Positions 8,304-16,359 of a stretch of 64,000 nucleotides of DNA are shown here, piece by piece. A program made the position numbers and the translations under genes. Positions within the stretch are counted from its first letter, which is position 1. The number at the start of each line of letters is the position of its first letter. The DNA is from Alkalibacterium kapii (GTDB lineage: Bacteria > Bacillota > Bacilli > Lactobacillales > Carnobacteriaceae_A), in assembly GCF_007988865.1 (NCBI RefSeq), contig NZ_BJUY01000003.1, forward strand, positions 79,681 to 143,680, read 5' to 3'. The notes below the pieces were generated by a model. The model saw nothing but the letters and a program-made list of their open reading frames with translations, did not search any database and was not told the origin of the DNA.

Positions 8304-9797
8304 CTAGAGGGGTAAATCTTTCTTTGTAAAGACAACGTTTGCTGCTGTGTATAAACTGAAGGCAATTACGCCTAAAGCAACCAGCCCCCACCCAAACTTT
8401 CCGCTGGCGAGTATCGCATCTGTATCAAAGAGGGTCGTTAATGTCAGATACTCGAGTATCGCTGGCGCATCATCCATCAACTGCTGAACCATGGTGAGCA
8501 AGAAGAAAGCGAAGGGAAGTCCTCCACCAACAGCCAAAGCTAATCCTGTGCGATTAAACAAAGTTGACGCGAAGAATGAAATGGAACTTATAGCCAAAAT
8601 CAGGCTCAGTAGACCCAAACTCAACCAAAAATATGTTTCTCTATCAAACTCAAGAGCCTCATCAACAGCTCTTGCTGATGACACTATTGTATTATTGGTC
8701 ATTGTAATGATTTGTTCTTCATTTAACCCTGTTGCTCGAACTGATGCTTCTAAAGCAGTCGGATTTTTCACTAAAATTAGATTATCGTCGACTTGACTAC
8801 TATCCATATTTAAAGCTGTCGCAGAAGCGTCGACCACCGTTTGTAATAAAAGTCTAGCATTGTCTTCTGTCACTTTAACTTCAGGTTGAGCATTTTCTTG
8901 ATTTTCTTCATTTATCCCTAGCACTGACTCGTCTGTTTCCTCGGCTTCAACTACAGCCATTTCATCATTCACAAATTGCTGATAATCATTTACAGAAATC
9001 CCCTTCACCCGAGCACCGGCTGTCAATGCATCATTGCTTTGTAAAATCATTCGAGGTTTTTCCATTAATTCTTCTGACGTGATTTCTATCTCGTCATCAT
9101 CCATATCCGCATCATCTTTATAGAGTTCCAGTCTCTCATCTGTAATGGCATCAGCCGCTTCTTTATAAGAACGATCATTGATCACCTCTTCTAAATAAAG
9201 TGAGTAGGCATCTAAATCCATGTTCCTGTCTGTAGCTGCATCGCGCATCGCTTGTTCGTTATCTGCAATCATATACAAACGTCCAGAAATGTAACGTTCG
9301 TCTTGATCCAGTGATTCTGCTGCCGCTTCTATATCCTCTGTGATCGGATAGCCGGTCACGTTGTTATACTGTAACTGGGAAGCACCTAAACCGACTAGAG
9401 AAACGATGATATACATTAAAAAAACCGAGAGAATAAGGTAAAGTGATTTAGTGAAAATAACGCTTGAACGTTTAATGGGTGTCGATAACGTATAGGCCAT
9501 CGAGCCAGAGTCGACTTCGCTTACCACAAGAGTATTTGCTGTAAACACAACATAAACGATCCCCAGAATAAGTGCGATCATCTTGTAAAAATTCTCTAAA
9601 TTGCCTAGGAGACTGTCCATTGATGACAGCAGGCTGGAAAAGGCCGTACCTTCAGCAGCTGAAGCAATGGATGCATAGCCTGTCGCATCATAACCGATGA
9701 TAAAACCAGATAAGATGATAGACGCAACGGTTGTAATAATGGCCCAGAGCTTCCAGTTTGTTTTAACGCTCTGCTTGAAAAGTGGTTTTGAAAACAT
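8304..9797 (-). CDS. ABC-2 type exporter permease with a large inserted domain
   Basis: Membrane subunit (497 residues) of an ABC exporter. Three hydrophobic segments lie in about residues 15-135 and three more in about 390-490. Between them is a hydrophilic, acidic insert of about 240 residues, predicted to be one large soluble domain. Substrate unknown; systems of this layout export peptides, antibiotics or lipids. The ATG follows the stop codon of the second ATPase gene immediately, so the three genes are one operon. The divergent TetR-type gene at 11804 may control it. Confidence 0.8.
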   Translation of the reverse strand: MFSKPLFKQSVKTNWKLWAIITTVASIILSGFIIGYDATGYASIASAAEGTAFSSLLSSMDSLLGNLENFYKMIALILGIVYVVFTANTLVVSEVDSGSMAYTLSTPIKRSSVIFTKSLYLILSVFLMYIIVSLVGLGASQLQYNNVTGYPITEDIEAAAESLDQDERYISGRLYMIADNEQAMRDAATDRNMDLDAYSLYLEEVINDRSYKEAADAITDERLELYKDDADMDDDEIEITSEELMEKPRMILQSNDALTAGARVKGISVNDYQQFVNDEMAVVEAEETDESVLGINEENQENAQPEVKVTEDNARLLLQTVVDASATALNMDSSQVDDNLILVKNPTALEASVRATGLNEEQIITMTNNTIVSSARAVDEALEFDRETYFWLSLGLLSLILAISSISFFASTLFNRTGLALAVGGGLPFAFFLLTMVQQLMDDAPAILEYLTLTTLFDTDAILASGKFGWGLVALGVIAFSLYTAANVVFTKKDLPL

Positions 9798-10691
9798 TTA
9801 TATTTCATCCTTGAATACTTGCGTCACATAATCTCTAAACGAAAATTTGATTTCTTTGAAATAGACTAAATCGAATTGTTTCAAATCTTTGATTAATTGA
9901 TTGATATCTTTATCGTTTACGCCAACAAATACTTGCAGATCTTCTGCTTTCACTTCATCAAATTTATAGTCTAAGTTTAGAAACCGTTCAAAATCAGTGC
10001 GTGATTTAAATTCCATTCGATATCTTTTATTTTTGTTATAACGGATTTTTGTCATATCAGTGACTTCAACGATTTCCCCTTCTCGAATGACTGCCACTCG
10101 ATCAGCGACTTCTTCTACTTCTTGAAAGATATTACTCGACATAAAGATTGTCTTTCCTTTCGCTTTTTCTTCTTTTAAAAGATCGAGAAACACATCACGC
10201 ATGAGAGGATCTAAACCAGTACTTGGTTCATCCATGATCAAAATATCAGCTTCTGATGCGAATGCTGATACGATGGCTGTCTTTTGCTTCATCCCCTTAC
10301 TCATCGCACGCACCTTCGCCGTCATATCTAATTGCAAAAGATCGACCAATTCTTTTGCTCGTTCAAAATTTCCTCTGTTGGATAAATAGATTTGTTCTTT
10401 TAAAAATTCTTCTCCTGTCGTGTTACCTGGGAAGTTTATTTCACCTGGGACATAAGCGACAAAACGCTTGATTTCTGCGCTGTTTTTAGTGGCATCCAGT
10501 CCATTGATCGTGATACCCCCCTCATCAGGCTTTATGAACCCCATCATATGCCGGATCGCTGTCGTTTTTCCGGCACCATTGACCCCGACAAAGCCATAAA
10601 TTTCTCCTTCTTCAACATCTAAAGTCAGATCGAATATTCCCTGCCCTTTTCCATAATCTTTAGTCAAGTGAGTAATATCAATGTAAGCCAT
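9798..10691 (-). CDS. ABC exporter ATPase, second copy, with Asn in the H-loop
   Basis: ATP-binding subunit of 297 residues. Walker A is GVNGAGKTT (near residue 37), the signature is MSKGMKQK, and Walker B is ILIMDEPSTG with its catalytic Glu. The switch position normally held by His reads SSNIFQEVEE, so Asn replaces His; the codon is AAT. Its partner at 10678-11616 keeps His, so the pair may form a heterodimer with one weakened site. The start overlaps the end of the partner gene by 14 bp, with GGAGAA upstream. Confidence 0.9.
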   Translation of the reverse strand: MAYIDITHLTKDYGKGQGIFDLTLDVEEGEIYGFVGVNGAGKTTAIRHMMGFIKPDEGGITINGLDATKNSAEIKRFVAYVPGEINFPGNTTGEEFLKEQIYLSNRGNFERAKELVDLLQLDMTAKVRAMSKGMKQKTAIVSAFASEADILIMDEPSTGLDPLMRDVFLDLLKEEKAKGKTIFMSSNIFQEVEEVADRVAVIREGEIVEVTDMTKIRYNKNKRYRMEFKSRTDFERFLNLDYKFDEVKAEDLQVFVGVNDKDINQLIKDLKQFDLVYFKEIKFSFRDYVTQVFKDEI

Positions 10692-11616
10692 CTTGTAAGT
10701 TCTCCTCTCCTGCAGCTACCGTTTTCTTGCGGTCATAAAAATCCATAAAGTAATCTTCCAGTATGAATTTGATTTCTGAAATAAATTTGAGCTTTACTTC
10801 ACTTAATTCTATAAATAATTGCTGCATCTTCTGATCCGTTAAACTTAATTTAACTTGATTTTGTTCGGGTCGTTTGACTGACAGAGTAAAGGCCGTATTT
10901 TCTATAAACGTTTGGTAATCTTTGAAACTATCAAACTCAATTTTAAAAGATTTGTTCTTATTCTGTTTCAATGCCAACGCTTCAACTGTCGAAACCACTA
11001 CGCCATCTTTGATTATCGCGATCCGATCACACGTCGCCTCAACTTCTGTAAAGATATGACTGGACAGTAGAATTGTTTTTCCTTCCGCTTTCTCTTTCAA
11101 GGTAAATTGAATAAATCGTTCCTGCATGACAGGGTCTAGGCCTGAAGTGGGTTCATCTAAAATCAAAATACGAGGGCTATGCATAAAAGCAGTAACTACC
11201 GCTAATTTTCTTTTCATTCCTAGACTCATTTCTTTGATCTTCTTTGAACTGTCTACTTCGAATATTTTCTTAAGCTCTTTTATCCTTGTCATGTCAGTCA
11301 GCTGTCTTTCCTTTGCCATGTATTCAATAAACTGATCCCCCGTCATTCCTTTTGGAAAAGCCAGTTCACCGGGTAAGTAACCTACATCGTGTTTGATGTT
11401 AGCAGCTGATTTCCAGCTGTTTTTACCATTAATAGATAATTCTCCATCATCAAGTTTTGAAAAACCCATAAGATGCCTTATAGTTGTAGATTTTCCAGCA
11501 CCATTCGGCCCTAAAAATCCAAAAGCTTCACCCTTTAATACTTCAAAGGAAACATCAAATATTCCACGTCCATGTCCATAATCTTTTGTTGCATGGTTTA
11601 CCTTTATGACAGTCAT
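10678..11616 (-). CDS. ABC exporter ATPase, first copy
   Basis: ATP-binding subunit of 312 residues with Walker A GPNGAGKST, signature MSLGMKRK, Walker B ILILDEPTSG and switch His in LLSSHIFTEVEATCDR: a complete set of motifs. I chose the ATG at 11616 after GAAGG; the ORF extends six codons further without an RBS. It is the first gene of a three-gene exporter operon (ATPase, ATPase, permease). The C-terminal third (about residues 220-312) is a variable region also seen in the second ATPase, showing the pair arose by duplication. Confidence 0.92.
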   Translation of the reverse strand: MTVIKVNHATKDYGHGRGIFDVSFEVLKGEAFGFLGPNGAGKSTTIRHLMGFSKLDDGELSINGKNSWKSAANIKHDVGYLPGELAFPKGMTGDQFIEYMAKERQLTDMTRIKELKKIFEVDSSKKIKEMSLGMKRKLAVVTAFMHSPRILILDEPTSGLDPVMQERFIQFTLKEKAEGKTILLSSHIFTEVEATCDRIAIIKDGVVVSTVEALALKQNKNKSFKIEFDSFKDYQTFIENTAFTLSVKRPEQNQVKLSLTDQKMQQLFIELSEVKLKFISEIKFILEDYFMDFYDRKKTVAAGEENLQDGLH

Positions 11617-11803
11617 AACTACGCCTTCTTTCATTATAAATTATAAGTATTAGTAAATTGTTTTTGTTTTTTAATTAACATCTGTTATATTTGTAACACT
11701 ACCTGAAAGACCCATACGAACAAGAGACATTATTTTATATCTGATAATTAATTAACTTTTTCAGATAATATGTTCATTAAAATAACGGGAGATGACTTAT
11801 ATA

Positions 11804-12376
11804 ATGGAGACATTAGATTTAAGAGTGCAAAAAACCTACCGCTCTCTTATTCATGCTTTCGAAGAGTTATTGAATAAGAAAGAATTCGAAAATATACTAG
11901 TTACAGAATTATGTGATGCCGCTATGATCCGACGCCCTACCTTTTACAGTCATTTTTTAGACAAGTATGATTTTCTCACTTTCTTTATTAGACATAAAAT
12001 GAACCTGATTTTCGATAACGTCTTTAAGGACTTAAATCAAAAGTCAGAAGATAAGGCTTATCAGTTCTTTATTCTAGTTTTCAAACAACTTCTGAAACAG
12101 CCGGATAATTTACTGGAACTCATTTTCAGTGTGCAAATCAAGTCTGATATCATAACAGAGTTGAAAGGCATTCAGGAATACGGGCAAAGCATGTTGAAGA
12201 AACATGTGAATACAGGGAAAAACTACGGTAATGCCATTATTGTCAATGAATATAAAAGCCAAATCGTTATGGGAATAACGATTAAATCAGTCTACTGGTA
12301 CAAAATTAATAAAAACAATATCAGTAAAGAAGAAATGATCAGTCTTTACGAAGAGACATTAGAGAAGTTATGGTGA
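11804..12376 (+). CDS. TetR-like regulator divergent from the ABC exporter
   Basis: Regulator of 190 residues. The HTH lies near the N-terminus, with LVTELCDAAMIRRPTFYSHF as the helix-turn-helix core (about residues 30-50). The C-terminal part resembles the atypical TetR group that includes DhaS. Starts at 11792 and 11804 are both possible; GGGAG abuts the first and lies 12 bases before the second, which I prefer. Divergent placement from the exporter operon across 187 bp suggests it controls that operon and itself (inference). Confidence 0.8.
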   Translation: METLDLRVQKTYRSLIHAFEELLNKKEFENILVTELCDAAMIRRPTFYSHFLDKYDFLTFFIRHKMNLIFDNVFKDLNQKSEDKAYQFFILVFKQLLKQPDNLLELIFSVQIKSDIITELKGIQEYGQSMLKKHVNTGKNYGNAIIVNEYKSQIVMGITIKSVYWYKINKNNISKEEMISLYEETLEKLW

Positions 12377-12416
12377 AACAAACGATTCTAAAGTCTACAC
12401 TCACCTATCCAACTAT

Positions 12417-12461
12417 AAAAAACCCGTCTAGAGTAAGGTTTGATATCTTACTCTAGACGGG
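12417..12461 (-). terminator. terminator of treC
   Basis: A 15-bp perfect stem (12423-12437 with 12447-12461) is followed on the minus strand by six U residues. It may also stop read-through from the converging TetR-like gene. Confidence 0.88.
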
Positions 12462-12497
12462 GTCCGCAGTTTTTATGTTTTATTCAGGAAGTGTCCA

Positions 12498-14150
12498 TTA
12501 CTTTATTAAAAAGGCAGCCGTCTCATAGGGCCCCATCACAAACTCTTTTTCAAGCTCCCTGTCTCCTCTGTTGCCTATCACATAGCTGCTCTCTCCTTCT
12601 AGAAGTTCGTCCGGCAGGGTTATTTTATCTTCATCTGAGTAAAAATGGTTTAAGACAAGCAGTTTCTGATTTTCGTGTTCTCTTACATAAGCATAGATGC
12701 TTGGATGATCTAATGCGATGGCTTTATAATTTCCTTCTTGAATAATCGCCATCTCTTTGCGTAAACGGATCAGTTCTTTGTAGTAAGAACGTATCTTTTC
12801 ACTCTCTTTTGAACTCTCTGTATTGATTTTCTTGTAATTATCTGCCACTTTTAACCAAGGTTCTCCTTCAGTAAAGCCGGCATGTTCTGACTCATTCCAC
12901 TGCATCGGTGTTCTAGCATTATCACGTGATTTATCTCTGATGATTTCAAGTGCTTTTTCATCGGACGCACCTGCTTCTTTCAGTTCAATAAACGCATTAT
13001 GTGTTTCAATATCTTTGTAATCATTCAATTCAGAATAGTCTGGATTTGTCATTCCGATTTCTTCACCCTGGTAAATAAACGGCGTACCACGCAGGAGGTG
13101 GACAGTCTGCGCCAGCATAGTCGCTGTTTTAACTGGATAGTTTTTCACATCACCAAAGCGGTTATTTGCCCGTGGCTGATCGTGATTGTTCCAGAACAGA
13201 GCGTTCCAGCCACCACCTGCCGCCATTCCAGCCTGCCACTCGTCCAAGATTTGTTTCAACTTGATAAAGTCAAAAGGCATCGTGGTCCATTTTTCCCCAT
13301 CTTTATAATCCACTTTCAAATGGTGAAAGCTGAAGATCATGGACAACTCATTCGAGTCGGGATTAGAATATTTTATGCCGTTTTCAACTGTAGTCGAACT
13401 CATCTCTCCCACCGTTACAATGTCATCGTAGCGTCCAAAGGTCTCTCTGTTCAGTTCTTTGATATATTCGTGAACGATCGGGGTATCGGTATAATGGGAT
13501 TTGCCAACGCCATCCTCTGCATCCTTCAGTTCTTCCGCTTTTCCGATAACATTGATCACGTCAAAACGGAAACCCTTGACTCCTTTTTCCAGCCAGAAGT
13601 TGACCACTTTATAAAGCTCTTTACGTACTTCAGGGTTACGCCAGTTCAAATCTGCCTGTGTCACGTCATATAGATGCAGATAATACTTATCTGTATCGCC
13701 GAATTTAGACCAGGCCGGTCCGCCGAATTTAGATTCCCAATTCGTCGGCAGACTCCCATCTTTCTGTGCGTCTCTTAAAATATAAAAATCCTGATATTTC
13801 TTGTCACCCGCTAGAGCTTTTTGAAACCATTCATGCTCTGTTGACGTATGGTTTAAAACCATGTCCAGCATCAATCCGATCTCGAGTTTATCTGATTCTT
13901 CAACCAGTCTGTCGAAATCATCCCATGTCCCGAACAATGGATCGATTGATGTGTAATCTTCTATATCATAACCGTTGTCGTTCTGCGGAGATTTATAAAA
14001 AGGATTTAACCAGATCATATCTGCGCCTAAATCTTTTATATAAGGCAGTTTTTCTATAACGCCATTCAAATCGCCTATACCGTTTCCCGTTGTATCTTTA
14101 AAAGACTTGGGATAGGCTTGATAAATCACCTTATCGTGAAAGTTCTGCAT
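12498..14150 (-). CDS. treC: trehalose-6-phosphate hydrolase, GH13
   Basis: Cytoplasmic GH13 enzyme (550 residues) that splits trehalose-6-phosphate, delivered by the PTS, into glucose and glucose-6-phosphate. Visible signature regions are DMIWLNPFYKSPQNDNGYDI, DMVLNHTS, the nucleophile region GFRFDVINVIGK, the acid/base region VTVGEMS, and NNHDQPR with the third carboxylate. I chose the ATG at 14150 with AAAGGA eight bases upstream; the ORF is open 28 more codons without an RBS. It is 138 bp downstream of treP in the same direction. Oligo-1,6-glucosidase is the main alternative; the adjacent trehalose EIIBC favours TreC. Confidence 0.93.
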   Translation of the reverse strand: MQNFHDKVIYQAYPKSFKDTTGNGIGDLNGVIEKLPYIKDLGADMIWLNPFYKSPQNDNGYDIEDYTSIDPLFGTWDDFDRLVEESDKLEIGLMLDMVLNHTSTEHEWFQKALAGDKKYQDFYILRDAQKDGSLPTNWESKFGGPAWSKFGDTDKYYLHLYDVTQADLNWRNPEVRKELYKVVNFWLEKGVKGFRFDVINVIGKAEELKDAEDGVGKSHYTDTPIVHEYIKELNRETFGRYDDIVTVGEMSSTTVENGIKYSNPDSNELSMIFSFHHLKVDYKDGEKWTTMPFDFIKLKQILDEWQAGMAAGGGWNALFWNNHDQPRANNRFGDVKNYPVKTATMLAQTVHLLRGTPFIYQGEEIGMTNPDYSELNDYKDIETHNAFIELKEAGASDEKALEIIRDKSRDNARTPMQWNESEHAGFTEGEPWLKVADNYKKINTESSKESEKIRSYYKELIRLRKEMAIIQEGNYKAIALDHPSIYAYVREHENQKLLVLNHFYSDEDKITLPDELLEGESSYVIGNRGDRELEKEFVMGPYETAAFLIK

Positions 14151-14287
14151 TGTATTCGTCCTTTCTCTCTTTAAGAAAAAAGGATACTTCTTTAAATGAA
14201 TATGCTCCAGTAAATTCACTGGAACCCAACTCATTTATTGAAAATATCCTCTCTCCCTGAAAGTAATCATATTGATTTATAAAATTA

Positions 14288-15796
14288 TTAATTTCCTAGT
14301 TTTGGAATTGGTAAGTGATCATTTTCCCATTTAGTCATGATACCTTTTTTCTCAAAGATGATAACGAGTATGAAAGGAACAGCAATAGCGATTGCCATAG
14401 ATATCAAGAAGCCGATCCAAAATTCAGGAATAATAGAAAGAATTCCCGGAAGTCCTCCGACACCGATATTAAAGGATGCCACATTTAGTGCTACCGATGT
14501 CATACCTGCGAAGGCTGAGCCGATCATGCCTGCTACAAATGGATAAACAAATTTGATGTTGATACCAAAGAGTGCCGGTTCGGTAACTCCAAGATAAGCT
14601 GAGATCATTGCCGGAATAGAGATCTGCTGTTCTTTATCATTTCCTCGGTGCATCCAGATAATACCTAATACAGCTGAACCTTGAGCAATGTTTGACAAAG
14701 CAATCATTGGCCAGAGAATCGTCTGTTCATATTCAGCAACAAGCTGCAAGTCTATCGCATTGGTCATGTGGTGTAGTCCAGTAATGACTAGTGGTGCATA
14801 AAGTCCGCCAAAGACAAAACCAAAGACCCAGTTGAATGTTCCTGTCAGTCCCCATTGAACGACTTGTGATAACCAGATACCCAGCTGCCAGCCAATCGGT
14901 CCAATAATAGCATGGGCCACAAAGACTGTTGGAATCAATGCGAACAGCGGAACAAAAATCATGGATATGGCCTCAGGTATCACACGTCTCAGCCATTTTT
15001 CAAGATAGACGAGCAAGAATCCTGCAAGCATCGCTGGAATAACTTGAGCCTGATATCCGATCATGTCTAACTGGAAAAAGCCAAAGTCCCATTGATTAAC
15101 GTCGCCTGCTAAAATATCTGTAACACCATATGCATTCATTAACTGTGGTGAGACTAAGGTAATACCTAATACAATACCTAAAATCTGAGTGGTTCCCATC
15201 TTACGCGTGACACTCCACGTGATGCCGACAGGCAGGAAGTGGAAAATCGCTTCTCCTGGAAGCCACAAGAAAGCATTGACCCCGCTCCAGAACTGGGAAA
15301 CATCAACGATCGTATTATAGATCGGCTCTCCTGCAGTTGTGAATGCTGCCTGGCCATCCACCATTGCTTGTCCTAAAGCTGCGAACTGGACTTGTTCCAA
15401 GACGTTTCTAAATCCTAAAATCAGACCGCCGATAATAATTGCCGGAATAAGTGGGGTGAATATTTCTGCCAAAGCTGCCATGACCCGTTGTAAGCTGTTC
15501 ATGTTTTGCTTGCCGGCACTCTTCACATCATCTTTACTTACACCTTCAAGTCCTGATATTTCTGAAAATTCATTATAAAAGTCTGCTACTCGATTACCAA
15601 TAATAACCTGAAACTGACCTGCCTGTGTAAATGTTCCCTTAACAGAAGGGATCTCTTCGATCCTTTCTTTGTTTGCAATAGATGGGTCATCCAGGACAAA
15701 ACGCATCCGCGTCGCGCAGTGAGTGACCGCGTTGACATTATCCTTGCCGCCGATCGCATCCAGCAGTTCTTTGGAATCTTGTTTGAAATCTGCCAC
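14288..15796 (-). CDS. treP: trehalose PTS transporter EIIBC
   Basis: Membrane transporter (502 residues) that imports trehalose and phosphorylates it to trehalose-6-phosphate. The N-terminal EIIB domain has the phospho-Cys in VTHCATRMRF (about residue 27); the EIIC domain with about ten membrane segments follows from about residue 100. The C-terminal EIIA domain found in some relatives is absent, so a separate EIIA is required; one is encoded at 57594-58118. The start is a GTG after AAGAGGAGG. A TreR-like palindrome lies 21 bp upstream of the start. Confidence 0.93.
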   Translation of the reverse strand: MADFKQDSKELLDAIGGKDNVNAVTHCATRMRFVLDDPSIANKERIEEIPSVKGTFTQAGQFQVIIGNRVADFYNEFSEISGLEGVSKDDVKSAGKQNMNSLQRVMAALAEIFTPLIPAIIIGGLILGFRNVLEQVQFAALGQAMVDGQAAFTTAGEPIYNTIVDVSQFWSGVNAFLWLPGEAIFHFLPVGITWSVTRKMGTTQILGIVLGITLVSPQLMNAYGVTDILAGDVNQWDFGFFQLDMIGYQAQVIPAMLAGFLLVYLEKWLRRVIPEAISMIFVPLFALIPTVFVAHAIIGPIGWQLGIWLSQVVQWGLTGTFNWVFGFVFGGLYAPLVITGLHHMTNAIDLQLVAEYEQTILWPMIALSNIAQGSAVLGIIWMHRGNDKEQQISIPAMISAYLGVTEPALFGINIKFVYPFVAGMIGSAFAGMTSVALNVASFNIGVGGLPGILSIIPEFWIGFLISMAIAIAVPFILVIIFEKKGIMTKWENDHLPIPKLGN

Positions 15797-15816
15797 AACT
15801 ATTTCCTCCTCTTAAC

Positions 15817-15834
15817 AACTTGTCTATACAAGTT
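15817..15834. promoter_or_regulatory. TreR operator in front of treP
   Basis: An 18-bp palindrome with perfect 7-bp arms, AACTTGT-N4-ACAAGTT, centred about 30 bp upstream of the treP GTG. Its core resembles the B. subtilis tre operator TTGTATATACAA (from memory). TreR is encoded at 5906-6646. Confidence 0.75.
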
Positions 15835-15868
15835 TTAGTGAGTTAACTATAATATAATTCAAAATAAA

Positions 15869-15883
15869 ATGCAAGCGTTTTTT
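15869..15883. promoter_or_regulatory. cre-like site upstream of treP
   Basis: ATGCAAGCGTTTTTT matches the 5' half and central CG of the CcpA box consensus but lacks the terminal CA. It lies about 75 bp upstream of the treP start. Carbon catabolite control of a sugar PTS is expected, but the match is imperfect. Confidence 0.35.
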
Positions 15884-16114
15884 TTATTGATTCAAAAAGA
15901 TAATGCAATTGAGTGTTAAACGTCAAAATAATGGTTCGCAATATTAAATTTATTGAGTTGAATGCGTAAAATCAGGAACATTCATTTTAGCGAGTCTAGT
16001 TAAAAATCTGATATTAACGATGTTAATTTAATTAGTACAAAAATTTCGAGGTTATTTTTATTAAAGCAATCAACAACGCACCTTTACAAAAACAAGATAT
16101 TTTCTTGTCTGGGT

Positions 16115-16133
16115 TGACACGCTAATAGTGTCA
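16115..16133. repeat. short inverted repeat in the treP-kinase gap
   Basis: TGACAC-N7-GTGTCA, a perfect 6-bp palindrome pair. The 560-bp gap between treP and the FGGY kinase gene holds this element, the treP control sites and the hairpin at 16176-16216; I see no gene in it. Function unknown. Confidence 0.35.
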
Positions 16134-16175
16134 CATAAAAAGCGAATACTAACAGGAATACAATAGTTTTGATAG

Positions 16176-16216
16176 AAGAAGGTCAGTGCCACGATGTTCG
16201 TGGCACTGACCTTCTT
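16176..16216. terminator. very strong hairpin between treP and the FGGY kinase gene
   Basis: A 19-bp perfect stem (16176-16194 with 16198-16216) with a 3-nt loop. The better T-tract lies on the plus strand (TTCTTTTATTT), yet no plus-strand gene ends here. On the minus strand it may stop transcription from the kinase gene, 144 bp upstream, although the U-tract there is poor. Confidence 0.6.
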
Positions 16217-16359
16217 TTATTTCATCTTTCTCTCCTCTAGCTCCATCAGAATACTTAAAGCAACTTTGATCTATTAGGAGTTTAGTTCTAATCGCTGTTT
16301 TAATGCATTTTTCAATCATATGAATTTCATGGGATTTATATTTAAACATTGTGTTGAAA

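Noticed and set aside
16149..16349. 66-codon ORF downstream of the FGGY kinase gene
   Set aside because: It runs through a 19-bp perfect hairpin, lacks an RBS and shows no family features.
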